The notes: generated by a model from the letters alone, not told the origin. DNA of 37,046 nucleotides from Marivirga lumbricoides (GCF_014636295.1 NZ_BMEC01000004.1:348445-385490); one strand, 5' to 3'; positions 1 to 10,150 are shown, counted from the first letter of the stretch. Translations and numbers: made by a program.

Positions 1-1
1 G

Positions 2-172
2 AGCCATAATGTGTATTCAAAAAAGGGATATACCACAAGGTATCGTCCTTGGGAGGTGTTATATACTGAAAGTTATATTGATAAAAGAGCAGCACTGAAA
101 CGAGAGAAAGCGTTAAAGTCAGCCAGGGGAAGAGTATTTATCTGGCAACTTATATCAGAAAAGTATGCCTAG
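2..172 (+). pseudogene. GIY-YIG endonuclease family, partial copy (5' end outside window)
   Basis: The window opens inside a reading frame whose 57 codons match, with only a few substitutions, the C-terminal part of the complete GIY-YIG gene at 291-545. The offset between the two copies is 373 bases. The fragment covers the region after the GIY-YIG core, including the Arg/Glu-rich part with ALKREKALKSARGR. Because the beginning is cut by the window edge, it cannot be told whether this is an intact gene or a remnant; it is labelled pseudogene only because it is partial. It is followed directly by a decayed tRNA-like sequence, as in the second copy. Confidence 0.6.
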
Positions 173-177
173 ACTTT

Positions 178-257
178 GTAGAATAGCTCAGTTGGTTAGA
201 GCGCAGGATTCATATCCGCCATTTTGCGGACGGCAGTTCAAATCTGCTTCTCGCTAC
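178..257 (+). pseudogene. tRNA-Met-like pseudogene with rebuilt anticodon arm
   Basis: A good D arm (GCTC...GAGC) and a good T arm (GGCAG TTCAAAT CTGCT) are present, and a CAT triplet sits where a Met anticodon would be. Only the outer four acceptor pairs (GTAG/CTAC) form. The 3' side of the anticodon stem is replaced by TCCGC-CATTTT-GCGGA, a perfect small hairpin, so a normal cloverleaf cannot fold. It is best read as a degenerate tRNA. A terminator hairpin follows within a few bases. Confidence 0.6.
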
Positions 258-260
258 TCA

Positions 261-287
261 AGCACCCTAATTGGGTGCTTTTTTTTT
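261..287 (+). terminator. Rho-independent terminator after tRNA-like sequence
   Basis: Stem AGCACCC / GGGTGCT with loop TAATT, followed by a run of eight T. It lies between the tRNA-like sequence and the GIY-YIG start codon. A frame running through the tRNA into the nuclease gene is therefore unlikely to be the true protein. Confidence 0.8.
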
Positions 288-290
288 GCC

Positions 291-545
291 ATGTTTACCG
301 TATATGTTCTATATAGCCCAACTTTTAAGAAGATATATATTGGCTATACTTCAGATCTATCCAATCGCCTTGCGAGCCATAATGTGTATTCAAAAAAGGG
401 ATATACCACAAGGTATCGTCCTTGGGATGTATTATATACTGAAAGTTATATTGATAAAAGAGCAGCACTGAAACGAGAGAAAGCGTTAAAGTCAGCCAGG
501 GGGAGAGCATTTATCTGGCAAGTTATATCGGAAAAGTATGCCTAG
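291..545 (+). CDS. Small GIY-YIG family nuclease
   Basis: An 84-residue protein starting MFTVYVLYSP. The VYVLYS strand, the IYIGYT motif (the second half of GIY-YIG) and the following SDLSNRLASHN helix match the short stand-alone GIY-YIG proteins common in Bacteroidota. A conserved LYTESYIDKRAALKREKALK segment completes the fold. The family cleaves or nicks DNA, but the role of these short forms is unsettled. The frame stays open upstream to 165, but that part would translate the tRNA-like sequence and terminator, so ATG 291 is chosen. The gene sits in a tandem array with another copy at the window edge. Confidence 0.8.
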   Translation: MFTVYVLYSPTFKKIYIGYTSDLSNRLASHNVYSKKGYTTRYRPWDVLYTESYIDKRAALKREKALKSARGRAFIWQVISEKYA

Positions 546-913
546 ACTTTGTAGAATAGCTCAGGATTCATATCCGTCAGCACCCAAAGGGTAATTTAAA
601 TCTGCTCATCGTTTTCATTTATCATTTACTTTTTAAAATCTTTCATTCAACCAGTGTGTAGATATTTGCCTAACATTTTAATCTAGCACCCAGGAATATT
701 AGCTACTTTAAAAATAAATTTGCTTTACTTATGGTGAAAATGACTATAAGTATGTAATTTTATTTTATCAATTGAAAAAACATCTTCTTTCAGTTATTTT
801 TTTGACTCGTTTTAGCAAACGTTTCCACATGAAATAATTAAAAGGAACACAGCTTCTGAAGAAGTTAATAAAGTTTCAATTGAAATTTAAGAGTTAATAT
901 AAAACATTAGATT
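546..913 (+). other. Intergenic region before xylB with second tRNA remnant
   Basis: Bases 551-610 hold a more decayed copy of the tRNA-like sequence. The rest is AT-rich with no convincing gene. TAAATTTG at 715-722 fits the Bacteroidota -7 box TAnnTTTG, but no good -33 box precedes it. The small palindrome AAACGTTT at about 818-825 could be a sugar-regulator operator; this is a guess from position only. Confidence 0.35.
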
Positions 914-2404
914 ATGTACTCATTAGGCATAGATTTAGGAAGCTCTTCCATTAAGGTTTCCTTACTTGATATAGAAAAGGGAGCTTCGGCAGGAACCGCC
1001 ACATACCCTGAGCAGGAGTTGATGATTTCTTCTCCATTTAAAAACTGGGCAGAACAAGATCCGGAAATGTGGTGGGATTGCTTTTTAAAAGCATTTGCTC
1101 AGTTAATCAAAACATCTGGTATCGATAGTAAACAAATTTCATGTGTGGGAATCTCTTACCAAATGCATGGGTTAGTAACGGTAGATAAAGATTTAAAGCC
1201 AGTACGACCAGCTATTATTTGGTGTGATAGTCGCGCTATTTCTATAGGTGATAAGGCTAACAAAGCTTTAGGAGAAACCTTCTGCCAGCAACATTTATTG
1301 AATTCACCAGGTAATTTTACGGCTTCTAAGCTTCGCTGGATTAGAGAAAATGAGCCTGAAGTGTATAAAAGCATCTATAAGATTATGCTTCCTGGAGATT
1401 TTTTTGCTTTAAAGCTATCCGGAGAGTGTACAACTACTGCATCAGGTCTATCAGAAGGTGTTTTTTGGGATTTTGAATCACATTCAGTGTCTCAGGAATT
1501 GCTTGAGTATTATGAAATTGATAAAAACTTACTGTCCTCTGTAAAACCTTCATTTGGTATTCAGTGCGCTGTTTCAAATATTATGGCGGAGGAGCTTGGG
1601 CTTACACCTCAAATTCCGGTATCCTACCGGTCTGGTGATCAGCCTAACAATGCGTTTTCCTTAAATGTAACAGAGCCTGGTGAAGTTGCTGCAACGGCAG
1701 GTACCTCAGGGGTGATTTATTCAGTTACGGATAAAACGCTGAAAGATTCCAAATCCAGAGTAAATACTTTCCTTCATATTAATAATGATGAACAGGAAAA
1801 AAGGTATGGAATACTTTTATGTGTGAATGGAACAGGTATTTTAAATAGCTGGCTTAAAAGGTATATGACCCAAAATAGCTTGAACTATGAAGAAATGAAT
1901 AAACAAGCTGCTACAGTTCCTGTGGGAGCCGAAGGTGTGCAAATATTCCCTTTTGGCAATGGTGGGGAGCGTGTGCTGGAAAACAAAATTCTGAATGCAT
2001 CTTTTCATAATTTGGATTTTAACAGGCATACTGACAGCCACTTATTTCGTGCTGCTCAGGAAGGAATAGTTTACGCCCTGAAGTATGGCTTTGAGGTGAT
2101 TTCAGAAATGGGTGCAGATAGCAAGGTGGTGAAGGCAGGATTGGCAAATATGTTTTTAAGCCCTGTATTCCAGGAAGCATTTGTTAATACAATAGGTGCT
2201 GAACTTGAGTTATATGAAACAAATGGAGCCGAGGGAGCTGCCCGAGGGGCTGCTTTAGGAGCTGACATATATAAAAGTAAAAAAGAAACCTTTGAAGGTT
2301 TAAAACTTGTAAAGAAGTTATCGCCCGTAAAGGAACTAACAGATCAATATACAATAGCTTACAATAACTGGAAAAATCATTTAGAAATTTTGTTAAATAA
2401 TTAA
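914..2404 (+). CDS. xylB: Xylulokinase
   Basis: FGGY-family carbohydrate kinase of 496 residues, the usual length. It phosphorylates D-xylulose with ATP to xylulose 5-phosphate for entry into the pentose phosphate pathway. The N-terminal phosphate-binding motif [14 protein letters not shown], the substrate-site region around IIWCDSRA, and the C-terminal FGGY elements ([19 protein letters not shown] and [13 protein letters not shown]) are all visible. The assignment to xylulose rather than another sugar rests on xylose isomerase starting 11 bases downstream, which also indicates one operon. The start ATG 914 gives the family-typical N terminus MYSLGIDLG. Confidence 0.95.
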   Translation: MYSLGIDLGSSSIKVSLLDIEKGASAGTATYPEQELMISSPFKNWAEQDPEMWWDCFLKAFAQLIKTSGIDSKQISCVGISYQMHGLVTVDKDLKPVRPAIIWCDSRAISIGDKANKALGETFCQQHLLNSPGNFTASKLRWIRENEPEVYKSIYKIMLPGDFFALKLSGECTTTASGLSEGVFWDFESHSVSQELLEYYEIDKNLLSSVKPSFGIQCAVSNIMAEELGLTPQIPVSYRSGDQPNNAFSLNVTEPGEVAATAGTSGVIYSVTDKTLKDSKSRVNTFLHINNDEQEKRYGILLCVNGTGILNSWLKRYMTQNSLNYEEMNKQAATVPVGAEGVQIFPFGNGGERVLENKILNASFHNLDFNRHTDSHLFRAAQEGIVYALKYGFEVISEMGADSKVVKAGLANMFLSPVFQEAFVNTIGAELELYETNGAEGAARGAALGADIYKSKKETFEGLKLVKKLSPVKELTDQYTIAYNNWKNHLEILLNN

Positions 2405-2415
2405 ATACTAGAAAA

Positions 2416-3744
2416 ATGAATATTATAAAAGGTAAAGAAGAATACTTTAAAGGTATTGACCAAATAAAGTTTGAAGGAAAAGACTCAGACAATCCTTTCG
2501 CTTTTAAATATTATGATGCTGACAAAAAAGTGGCTGGCAAAACAATGAAAGAGCATTTCAAATTTGCTTGTGCTTATTGGCATTCATTCGGAAACGGTGG
2601 GGGAGATCCCTTTGGAGCGGCAACTAATGTTTTCCCCTGGGAGACTCAGAAAGACGCAGAAAGCAGAGCGAAAGCAAAAATGGATGCTGCTTTTGAATTC
2701 TTCACTAAGATGAATTTGCCGTATTTCTGTTTTCATGATTTCGACCTGATTGAAGAAGCCGGTACAATTGCTGAGTCAGAAAAAAGACTTCAAACAATTA
2801 CTTCATATGCTAAAGAAAAAATGGCTGCTTCAGGTGTTAAATTACTGTGGGGTACTGCCAACTTATTTTCACATCCAAGATATATGAATGGAGCAGCAAC
2901 TAATCCTGATTTTAGAGTGGTTGCCCACGCTGGTGCTCAGGTTAAAAATGCTTTGGATGCAACAATTGCTCTGGATGGAGAAAATTATGTTTTCTGGGGT
3001 GGCCGTGAAGGTTATATGTCTCTTCTTAATACTAATATGAAAAGAGAGTTGGACCATTTGGCTACTTTCCTTCATGCTGCTAAAGATTATGCCAGATCAC
3101 AGGGCTTTAAAGGTAATTTCTTCATAGAGCCAAAACCTGCTGAGCCTACAAAACATCAGTATGATTTTGATGCTGCAACAGTAACAGGCTTTTTACAGGC
3201 TAATGGATTAGATAAAGATTTTAAATTAAACTTAGAGGTTAATCATGCCACTTTAGCAGGTCACACTTTCCAACATGAATTACAGGTAGCTGCCGATGCA
3301 GGTTTATTAGGTAGTATAGATGCCAACCGTGGAGACTACCAAAACGGATGGGATACAGATCAATTCCCTAATAACCTACTTGAAGTTGCAGAAGCCATGT
3401 TAATTATACTGGAAGCAGGCGGCTTAGCTGGCGGTGGAGTTAATTTTGATGCGAAGTTACGTAGGAACTCTACTGATTTTCAGGATCTTTTCTATGCACA
3501 TATCGGTGGAATGGACGTTTTTGCACGTTCGTTATTGATTGCAGATAAGGTATTGCAAAGCACAGACTATAAGAAAATCAGAACTGACAGATATGCTACT
3601 TTTGACAAAGCAGAAGGCAAGGATTTTGAAAATGGTAAGCTTTCATTGGCAGATCTTAAAAAGTATGCTGAGTCTGTGAAAGAAATTCCGGCAATAAGTG
3701 GCAAGCAGGAACTATTAGAGAATATAATTAATAACTGTATTTAA
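2416..3744 (+). CDS. xylA: Xylose isomerase
   Basis: Cytoplasmic metal-dependent isomerase of 442 residues that interconverts D-xylose and D-xylulose. The catalytic His lies in FCFHDFD (residues 104-110), metal ligands in [27 protein letters not shown] and the Asp cluster of GSIDANRGD...WDTDQFP. Length and motifs fit the class II (long N-terminal) isomerases. It is the second gene of the xylB-xylA operon and ends at a strong bidirectional terminator. A convergent Nudix-fold regulator follows, which suggests local control by xylose (inference). Confidence 0.97.
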   Translation: MNIIKGKEEYFKGIDQIKFEGKDSDNPFAFKYYDADKKVAGKTMKEHFKFACAYWHSFGNGGGDPFGAATNVFPWETQKDAESRAKAKMDAAFEFFTKMNLPYFCFHDFDLIEEAGTIAESEKRLQTITSYAKEKMAASGVKLLWGTANLFSHPRYMNGAATNPDFRVVAHAGAQVKNALDATIALDGENYVFWGGREGYMSLLNTNMKRELDHLATFLHAAKDYARSQGFKGNFFIEPKPAEPTKHQYDFDAATVTGFLQANGLDKDFKLNLEVNHATLAGHTFQHELQVAADAGLLGSIDANRGDYQNGWDTDQFPNNLLEVAEAMLIILEAGGLAGGGVNFDAKLRRNSTDFQDLFYAHIGGMDVFARSLLIADKVLQSTDYKKIRTDRYATFDKAEGKDFENGKLSLADLKKYAESVKEIPAISGKQELLENIINNCI

Positions 3745-3761
3745 TTTTTGATAAGTAAAAA

Positions 3762-3804
3762 CTGAATCGGATTAGGGAAACTATATCCGATTCAGCTTTT
3801 TTTT
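3762..3804. terminator. Bidirectional terminator between xylA and Nudix regulator
   Basis: An 11-bp perfect stem, CTGAATCGGAT (3762-3772) with ATCCGATTCAG (3785-3795), loop of 12. A run of T follows on the plus strand (3797-3804), and the opposite strand reads out into a shorter T run. It sits exactly between two convergent genes. Confidence 0.9.
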
Positions 3805-3812
3805 ATATCACT

Positions 3813-4496
3813 TTAAAATTCAAAATTGAAGCCTTTCTCTTTCAGTTTTTCATATACCTCTACATCAAACCGATACAATTTGGGAGAACGATGGGCCAAA
3901 CCTTCCTGTTTCTCTTTACAATCAACCAAAAGATTCATTTTTCTGATTTTTCTTCTGAAGTTAGGTTTATCAAGCGTCACCCCTAAGATCGATTCATATA
4001 ACTCCTGAAGTTGGAGTAATGTGAATTTTTCAGGCAGGAGCTGAAAACCAATCGGTTCTCTTTTTACTTTTAGCCTTAAGTCCTCCATAAATTCATGTAA
4101 AATGCAATTATGGTCATAAGGCATTTCCGGAACATCCTTTAGAGCAAACCATTTGGCATCTGAAGCAGTAAATCCGGGTATTATTTCGTACTCCTCATAT
4201 TTAATAAGTGCCGAATAGGCTACAGTAATTACACGTTTGTTCGGAAACCTGTCTACCTCTCCAAATGCTCTTAATTGTTTTAAATAAATATCAGAAAGAC
4301 CGGTTAGCGCCTTTAAAATTCTTCCTGCTGCAGCATCCAGACTTTCATTATATTTAATCCAGCCACCAGGTAAAGCCCATTTTCCTTTACTAATTCCACT
4401 TGCGTGCTTTACCAGAAGTATATTCAGGTTTGAATTAAATCCTGCAACAATACAATCTATTGATAAAGGTTTTATTATCTCATTGGAAAACTCCAT
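3813..4496 (-). CDS. Nudix-fold transcriptional regulator (NrtR/AraR-like), probable xylose regulator
   Basis: A protein of 227 residues with an N-terminal Nudix fold (about 10-140) and a C-terminal winged-helix part (about 150-225, containing FTLLQLQELYESILG and NFRRKIRKMNLLV). The Nudix box is degenerate: GWIKYNE keeps the spacing, but the REUxEE catalytic segment reads RILKAL, so the metal-binding glutamates are absent. In Bacteroidota, Nudix-fold proteins of this layout (AraR, NrtR family) are sugar- or nucleotide-sensing DNA-binding regulators. Position beside xylBA makes a xylose-responsive repressor likely. Ligand and operator are not shown by the sequence. Confidence 0.8.
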   Translation of the reverse strand: MEFSNEIIKPLSIDCIVAGFNSNLNILLVKHASGISKGKWALPGGWIKYNESLDAAAGRILKALTGLSDIYLKQLRAFGEVDRFPNKRVITVAYSALIKYEEYEIIPGFTASDAKWFALKDVPEMPYDHNCILHEFMEDLRLKVKREPIGFQLLPEKFTLLQLQELYESILGVTLDKPNFRRKIRKMNLLVDCKEKQEGLAHRSPKLYRFDVEVYEKLKEKGFNFEF

Positions 4497-4766
4497 TAAT
4501 CTACTTTTCTTACTTAAGGCTTAAAGATACAAGATACCTCATAATTTATACCCAAAAATGGTTTTTAGAAATTTTATGTAGAAATAAATATGATAAGAAA
4601 GAGTGAATGATAGAAAATTAATCGAAAAGCATTATTCAATTTTTTTTCCTCTTTTTCTGATCACTTCACAAGTTCTGATAAGTTTAGCATAATTCTTGTT
4701 TAATTTGCAGATGATTTCAATTTTGCAAAGTGAAAGAACATTTTTAGTAGAAGTATAATCAGCTGA

Positions 4767-6479
4767 ATGAAAAAATTAGATAAATTAATTTTAAGATCTT
4801 TTATTGGTCCCTTTCTGATCACTTTTTTTGTAGTGGTTTTTATCCTGCTTACCCAATACATGCTGAAGTATTTCGATGACTTTGTAGGCAAGGATTTGGG
4901 CTTTAATGTTTTTGCAGAACTTATTTCTTACTTCAGCATTAATATGACTCCTATCGCTTTTCCTTTGGCGGTATTACTTTCTTCATTAATGACCTTTGGT
5001 AACCTGGGGGAACATTTTGAACTCACAGCTATTAAAAGTGCTGGCATTTCTCTTATTCGTGCCATGCGGCCTCTTTTTATATTTGTAGTTTTATTAACAG
5101 CTGTAGTTTATTATTCCAATAACTTTATAGTACCAAAAGCTAACCTTAATGCTTACAGCCTGTTATATGATATAAAACAAAAGAAACCTTCAATAGATAT
5201 TAAAGAAGGGGCTTTTTACGGGGGGATACCTGGTTATAGTATAAAAGCTAATAAGAAATATGATGATGACAAATCATTAGGTGATTTGATCATATATAAT
5301 CATTCCAAAGGAAAAGGAAATAACGAAATCATTTTGGCTGATTCTGCTTTGATGTATACCATTTTAGGTGATAAATACCTTGTAATGGAGCTTTTTGATG
5401 GAAGAAGTTATACAGAAGAGGAAAATACTACCACTACAGGCCGACCTCAGAAGGCTGCCACCTTTGTTAGAAACGAATTTCAACACAATAAAGTGGTTTT
5501 CAGTTTAGCTTCTTTCGAAATGGAGAGAACAGACAAAGAACTCTTTTCATCTAATCGTCTCATGCTAAATGAGTTGCAACTACGTAATGATGTGGATTCT
5601 ATGAAAAGAGATATCCTGGAATCAAAAAGGAATTTATACCTCTACACTCCAAGATTTTTTAATCTCCACCTTTCAAATGTAGATGATATTAAGCCTGAAT
5701 CAGTAAAGGAATGGGAGGCGCTTAAAGCAAAACAGGATACTTTAAATGAAGGGGAAGAAAGAGGGCCGGCACCCGTAGGTTTAAAACCTGAGAAAAATCT
5801 GACAATTGATTCTTCCAAATCGTCTGTTAACAGGGTAATTGCTGAAAAAGCTAAGCAGAAAGTAACTGATGAAGGTGATCAGAAAGTTGAAAAGTTGAAA
5901 AAAGAAAATACTTCTCTACCAGATAAAAAGCTAAAACCTATAAAAAAGATAACAGAAGTTGCTGAAATTCAGGAATATGATTCTGCTATTATTGCAAAAG
6001 CTGATAGTGCATTTGCTGCTATAAATAGGGGAGGTAAAATTAATCTGCTGGATAAGCCAAGGTTTGCTAAAAACAGACTGAAAGGAGAGAACCAGCGTAT
6101 TGATGCCAGAGATTTTGAGATTAATGTATATTCTATTGAAGCCAATAAAAAACTATCTGATGCTGTGGCCTGCATAGTAATGTTTTTAATAGGAGCGCCA
6201 TTAGGTGCTATTATCAAGAAGGGTGGATTAGGTTTTCCGGTTCTATTATCTATTCTGTTCTTTATTATATCTTATGTAATAAATACAACAGGTATTAAAC
6301 TAGGGCGTCAGGGTGATATAAGTAATTTTATGGCAGTATGGTCCTCCAACCTGCTGTTGTTTCCTTTTGGCTTATTTTTTCTGAGACAAGCCAGAAATGA
6401 CTCCAGATTATTTGAAGTGGATAATTATCTGGTGTTTTTTGAAAAAGTAAAAGCCTTTTTTACCAGGAGCAAAAGTTAA
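4767..6479 (+). CDS. LptF/LptG family (YjgP/YjgQ) permease
   Basis: Inner-membrane protein of 570 residues, longer than the roughly 360 of proteobacterial LptF/LptG. Three N-terminal membrane segments (about 10-35, 55-80, 100-120) and three C-terminal ones (about 470-490, 492-515, 525-550) surround the periplasmic beta-jellyroll region. A charged Lys/Glu-rich insertion of about 150 residues (roughly 300-450) with low complexity explains the extra length. Family members move lipopolysaccharide from the inner membrane to the periplasmic bridge with LptB. Whether this is the F or the G subunit cannot be decided here. It stands alone between the Nudix gene and rpsO. Confidence 0.85.
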   Translation: MKKLDKLILRSFIGPFLITFFVVVFILLTQYMLKYFDDFVGKDLGFNVFAELISYFSINMTPIAFPLAVLLSSLMTFGNLGEHFELTAIKSAGISLIRAMRPLFIFVVLLTAVVYYSNNFIVPKANLNAYSLLYDIKQKKPSIDIKEGAFYGGIPGYSIKANKKYDDDKSLGDLIIYNHSKGKGNNEIILADSALMYTILGDKYLVMELFDGRSYTEEENTTTTGRPQKAATFVRNEFQHNKVVFSLASFEMERTDKELFSSNRLMLNELQLRNDVDSMKRDILESKRNLYLYTPRFFNLHLSNVDDIKPESVKEWEALKAKQDTLNEGEERGPAPVGLKPEKNLTIDSSKSSVNRVIAEKAKQKVTDEGDQKVEKLKKENTSLPDKKLKPIKKITEVAEIQEYDSAIIAKADSAFAAINRGGKINLLDKPRFAKNRLKGENQRIDARDFEINVYSIEANKKLSDAVACIVMFLIGAPLGAIIKKGGLGFPVLLSILFFIISYVINTTGIKLGRQGDISNFMAVWSSNLLLFPFGLFFLRQARNDSRLFEVDNYLVFFEKVKAFFTRSKS

Positions 6480-6540
6480 AAAGGGACTTTAATCAGGGTG
6501 TCTCTAAAGAATAGAGTAATTTATTATTTGGGTAACAGAT

Positions 6541-6571
6541 TTTATTTTACAAAATAATGTTTCTATATTTG
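6541..6571 (+). promoter_or_regulatory. Bacteroidota-type promoter for rpsO
   Basis: TTTA (6541-6544), a 19-base spacer, then TATATTTG (6564-6571), followed by C. This fits TTTG-N19-TAnnTTTG with one mismatch in the -33 box and lies 40 bases upstream of rpsO. Confidence 0.65.
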
Positions 6572-6611
6572 CACCTCTTTTAATAAAGTAAAATTATATA
6601 ATAAGCTAACT

Positions 6612-6887
6612 ATGTATTTAAGCACAGAGAAGAAACAAGAGCTGTTCAAAAATCATGGTCGGTCAAAAGCAGAAAGCGATACTGGTTCAGCAGAATCACA
6701 AATCGCGCTTTTCACTTACCGAATCAATCATTTGACCCAGCACTTGAAAATCAACAAGAAAGATCACTCTTCAAGAAAAGGTCTTTTGAAATTAGTAGGT
6801 AAGAGAAGAAGATTATTAGATTTTCTTCAAAACAGGGAAATTGAGAGATACAGATCAATTATCGCTGAACTTAATATTAGAAAATAA
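6612..6887 (+). CDS. rpsO: 30S ribosomal protein S15
   Basis: A protein of 91 residues matching S15 along its whole length, including [16 protein letters not shown], the loop [18 protein letters not shown] and the basic helix [13 protein letters not shown]15 binds the central domain of 16S rRNA and helps build the small-subunit platform. Placement directly before pnp is the classic rpsO-pnp arrangement. A hairpin with a T run lies in the gap, so pnp may be read partly through it. The promoter upstream is of Bacteroidota type. Confidence 0.97.
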   Translation: MYLSTEKKQELFKNHGRSKAESDTGSAESQIALFTYRINHLTQHLKINKKDHSSRKGLLKLVGKRRRLLDFLQNREIERYRSIIAELNIRK

Positions 6888-6901
6888 TTTAAGATTAATT
6901 A

Positions 6902-6928
6902 AAAAGGGAATCTTTCGGTTCCCTTTTT
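6902..6928 (+). terminator. Terminator or attenuator between rpsO and pnp
   Basis: Stem AAAAGGGAA (6902-6910) with TTCCCTTTTT from 6919, loop TCTTTCGG, ending in a T-rich run. It follows the rpsO stop by 14 bases. It may terminate most rpsO transcripts or act as a processing site. Confidence 0.7.
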
Positions 6929-7035
6929 CTATTATTCCCATTCTAAATACCACATCTTTTTTACAGGACGTGTATAGCAAATGCGGCAAACAATTTATTA
7001 CACACAATAGGACGAGAAAACAGTAAAGAAAACTT

Positions 7036-9174
7036 ATGGCTATACCACAAGCAACAATTAAAAAATTCAACCTTCCTGACGGACGCGAAGTCTCTATTCA
7101 AACGGGAAAATTAGCAAAACAAGCAGATGGAGCAGTAGAAGTAAGAATGGGTAATACCATGCTTTTAGCAACTGTTGTTTCTAATAAAGAAGCAAAGGAA
7201 GGAGTAGATTTCCTGCCATTGTCAGTTGATTATCAGGAGAAATTTGCTTCTGCAGGTAAAATTCCAGGAGGATTCCTTAAAAGAGAAGGAAAACTTTCTG
7301 ACCATGAAGTATTGGTCAGCAGACTGGTTGACAGAGCATTAAGACCTCTATTCCCTGATGATTACCACGCTGATACACAAATGTTTATTCAGTTATTCTC
7401 TGCGGATGAAGATGCTTTGCCTGATTCTTTGGCGGCATTGGCGGCTTCGGCAGCGATTGCAGTATCAGATATTCCTTTTGCAGGACCTATCTCTGAAGTT
7501 AGAGTAGGAAGAATAGACGGTAAAATGATTATTAACCCTACCAAGGATCAGATGAAAATTTCTGATATAGATATGATCATTGCAGCTACTGCTGACAACA
7601 TCATGATGGTAGAAGGCGAAATGAAAGAAATTTCAGAGGGAGAAATGGTGGAAGCCATCAACTTCGCTCATGAAGCAATAAAAATACAGTGTCAGGCACA
7701 AATTGAGTTAGCGCAGGAATTTGGCCTGAAGGAGAAGAGAGAGTACTCTCATGAAGAGGAAGATGACACAGTTTTAGAAAAGGAAATTACAGATAAATAC
7801 TACGATCAGTTTTACAAAATTGCTTCTAATGGCTTAGCAGATAAGCATGAGAGAGCAAAGCTTTTCAAAGAAGTATCAGATGCCTACTTTGATGCATTAC
7901 CAGAAGAGCACGAAGTAAATACTGGCTTAGCCAAAAAATATTTTAAAGCAGCGCAGAAAAAGGCAATCAGAAATGCCACGCTTGAAACACGTAAAAGACT
8001 TGACGGAAGAGCATTGGATGAAATTCGTCCTATTTGGGGTGAAGTAGATTATTTGCCTTCTGCTCACGGATCTGCTGTTTTTACAAGAGGTGAGACGCAA
8101 TCATTAACTACAGTAACTTTAGGAACTAAGTTAGATGAGCAAATGATTGACGGAGCCATGCACGCAGGTTTCAATAAGTTCATCTTGCATTATAACTTCC
8201 CCGGCTTTTCAACAGGAGAAGCTAAACCTAACAGAGGTCCGGGTAGAAGAGAAGTTGGTCATGGAAATTTAGCTATGAGAGCTATCAAACAGGTGTTACC
8301 TACTCCTGAAGAATTACCTTATACTATAAGAGTAGTTTCTGATATTCTTGAATCTAATGGTTCTTCTTCAATGGCTACTGTTTGCGCAGGTATTTTAGCC
8401 TTAATGGATGCAGGTATTCCTATTAAAGCACCTGTTTCAGGTATTGCAATGGGCTTAATTTCTGATCCTAAAACAGGAAAGTATGCTATTCTTTCAGATA
8501 TTTTGGGAGACGAAGATCATATTGGTGACATGGACTTTAAAGTTACTGGTACCGAGAAGGGGATTACTGCTTGCCAAATGGATATAAAAGTAGATGGACT
8601 TTCTTCAGAATTAATGATGGAAGCATTGAACCAGGCAAAAGCTGGTAGAGATCACATCAGAAATGAAATGTTGAAAGTTATTTCTGCTCCTAGAGAAGAT
8701 TATAAACCAACTGCACCAAGAGTTGTTAATATTGAGATAGAAAGAGAGATGATTGGCGCAGTAATTGGTCCTGGAGGAAAAGTGGTTCAGGAAATCCAAA
8801 AAACTACTGGTGCTACTGTAGTAATCGAAGAGACTGAAAAAGGTGGTAAAATCAATGTTTTTGCCGTTAATAAAGAATCTTTAGATAAAGCAGTGTCATG
8901 GATAAAAGGCATTGTAGCTAAACCTGAAGTGGGTGAAGTTTACGATGGTAAAGTGAAAGCTATTCAGCCATATGGTGCCTTTGTTGAAATTATGCCGGGT
9001 AAAGATGGTCTTCTTCATATTTCTGAGATTAAATGGGAAAAAGTAGAATCTCTTGAAGGTGTATTAGAAATAGGTGAAGAAATCAAGGTTAAATTAATTG
9101 ACATTGATAAAAAAACCGGTAAATTAAGGTTGTCAAGAAAGGTATTATTACCTAAACCTGAAAAAGCTGAATAG
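7036..9174 (+). CDS. pnp: Polyribonucleotide nucleotidyltransferase
   Basis: PNPase of 712 residues, which degrades RNA 3' to 5' using phosphate and can add tails in reverse. Two RNase PH domains (about 10-220 and 330-540) flank a helical linker. The second carries the active-site aspartates in [20 protein letters not shown] domain (about 560-625) has the GxxG loop IGPGGK, and an S1 domain (about 630-705) contains [17 protein letters not shown]. All expected domains are complete. It lies downstream of rpsO, as in many bacteria. Confidence 0.97.
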   Translation: MAIPQATIKKFNLPDGREVSIQTGKLAKQADGAVEVRMGNTMLLATVVSNKEAKEGVDFLPLSVDYQEKFASAGKIPGGFLKREGKLSDHEVLVSRLVDRALRPLFPDDYHADTQMFIQLFSADEDALPDSLAALAASAAIAVSDIPFAGPISEVRVGRIDGKMIINPTKDQMKISDIDMIIAATADNIMMVEGEMKEISEGEMVEAINFAHEAIKIQCQAQIELAQEFGLKEKREYSHEEEDDTVLEKEITDKYYDQFYKIASNGLADKHERAKLFKEVSDAYFDALPEEHEVNTGLAKKYFKAAQKKAIRNATLETRKRLDGRALDEIRPIWGEVDYLPSAHGSAVFTRGETQSLTTVTLGTKLDEQMIDGAMHAGFNKFILHYNFPGFSTGEAKPNRGPGRREVGHGNLAMRAIKQVLPTPEELPYTIRVVSDILESNGSSSMATVCAGILALMDAGIPIKAPVSGIAMGLISDPKTGKYAILSDILGDEDHIGDMDFKVTGTEKGITACQMDIKVDGLSSELMMEALNQAKAGRDHIRNEMLKVISAPREDYKPTAPRVVNIEIEREMIGAVIGPGGKVVQEIQKTTGATVVIEETEKGGKINVFAVNKESLDKAVSWIKGIVAKPEVGEVYDGKVKAIQPYGAFVEIMPGKDGLLHISEIKWEKVESLEGVLEIGEEIKVKLIDIDKKTGKLRLSRKVLLPKPEKAE

Positions 9175-9286
9175 GATTTTTAGAAAATAATTCAAAAAAT
9201 CCCTGATTTTTGATTTAAGCAAAGGAACTATGTAGTTTCTTTGTTGTGTTAATAAGGCATTTTAAAGTTAAACCTAATAATAATTA

Positions 9287-10150
9287 ATGAGACAGCTCAA
9301 GATTAGCAAGCAGATTACCAATCGGGAGAGTCAATCTCTTGATAAGTACTTACAGGAAATCGGCAAGGTAGATTTGTTAACACCTGATGAAGAGGTAGAT
9401 CTAGCCGTTCGTATTAAACAAGGTGACCAGCTTGCACTTGAAAAATTAACAAAAGCCAATCTTCGTTTCGTTGTTTCAGTAGCCAAGCAATACCAGAATC
9501 AAGGTTTATCCTTGGGAGACTTGATTAATGAAGGAAACTTAGGACTGATTAAAGCAGCACAACGCTTTGATGAAACAAGAGGTTTTAAATTCATTTCTTA
9601 TGCAGTATGGTGGATCAGACAGTCCATATTGCAAGCATTGGCCGAGCAATCCAGAATTGTTCGCCTTCCATTGAACAGGGTAGGATCTTTAAATAAGATT
9701 TCAAAAACCTTCTCTGCTTTGGAGCAAAAGTTTGAAAGAGAACCATCTCCGGATGAGTTAGCTGAGGTTTTGGAAGTAACTGCTAATGAGGTAGTTGATA
9801 CAATGAAGATCTCAGGCCGTCACGTATCAATGGATGCACCATTTGTACAAGGTGAAGAAAACAGCTTGTTAGATGTGCTTGAAAATGATGGCGAAGAGTC
9901 CCCTGATGATGAATTAATGAATGATTCATTAAGAAGAGAGGTGCAAAGAGCCTTATCTACTTTGACTCAGAGGGAGGCAGATGTAATTACACTTTATTTT
10001 GGTTTAAATGGTGAACACTCTATGACCCTTGAGGAAATTGGAGAGAAATTTAACCTGACAAGAGAAAGGGTAAGACAAATTAAAGAAAAAGCGATCCGTA
10101 GATTACGTCATACATCACGTAGTAAGGCATTAAAGCCTTATTTAGGATAA
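9287..10150 (+). CDS. rpoD: Primary RNA polymerase sigma factor (sigma-70 family)
   Basis: A protein of 287 residues with sigma regions 1.2 ([20 protein letters not shown]), 2 ([18 protein letters not shown], then [15 protein letters not shown] for core binding and -10 recognition), 3 and 4 ([20 protein letters not shown] as the -35-binding HTH). Region 1.1 and the non-conserved insert of proteobacterial sigma-70 are missing. That is the normal form of the main sigma factor in Bacteroidota, which recognises -33 TTTG and -7 TAnnTTTG. It is monocistronic, with its own terminator. Confidence 0.93.
   Translation: MRQLKISKQITNRESQSLDKYLQEIGKVDLLTPDEEVDLAVRIKQGDQLALEKLTKANLRFVVSVAKQYQNQGLSLGDLINEGNLGLIKAAQRFDETRGFKFISYAVWWIRQSILQALAEQSRIVRLPLNRVGSLNKISKTFSALEQKFEREPSPDELAEVLEVTANEVVDTMKISGRHVSMDAPFVQGEENSLLDVLENDGEESPDDELMNDSLRREVQRALSTLTQREADVITLYFGLNGEHSMTLEEIGEKFNLTRERVRQIKEKAIRRLRHTSRSKALKPYLG

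Larger units (their letters stand above)
1..610 (+). repeat. Tandem duplication, GIY-YIG gene plus tRNA-like remnant
   Basis: Bases 1-200 are repeated at about 374-573 with high identity (offset 373). Each unit consists of the 3' part of a GIY-YIG gene, the bases ACTTTGTAGAATAGCTCAG, then tRNA-Met-like sequence. In the second unit a stretch between two CAG triplets (15 bases in unit 1 from TTGGTT to GCGCAG) is missing, and the T-arm part is further decayed. This is seen directly in the sequence; the mechanism of duplication is inferred. Confidence 0.8.

Noticed and set aside
165-290. N-terminal extension of the GIY-YIG protein through the tRNA-like sequence
   Set aside because: It would translate a tRNA remnant and a terminator; a good internal ATG at 291 gives the family N terminus.
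2184-2492. Antisense frame across xylB and xylA
   Set aside because: It is a shadow of two clear enzymes and lacks any domain; the same holds for the other antisense frames in pnp, the porins and the DUF349 gene.
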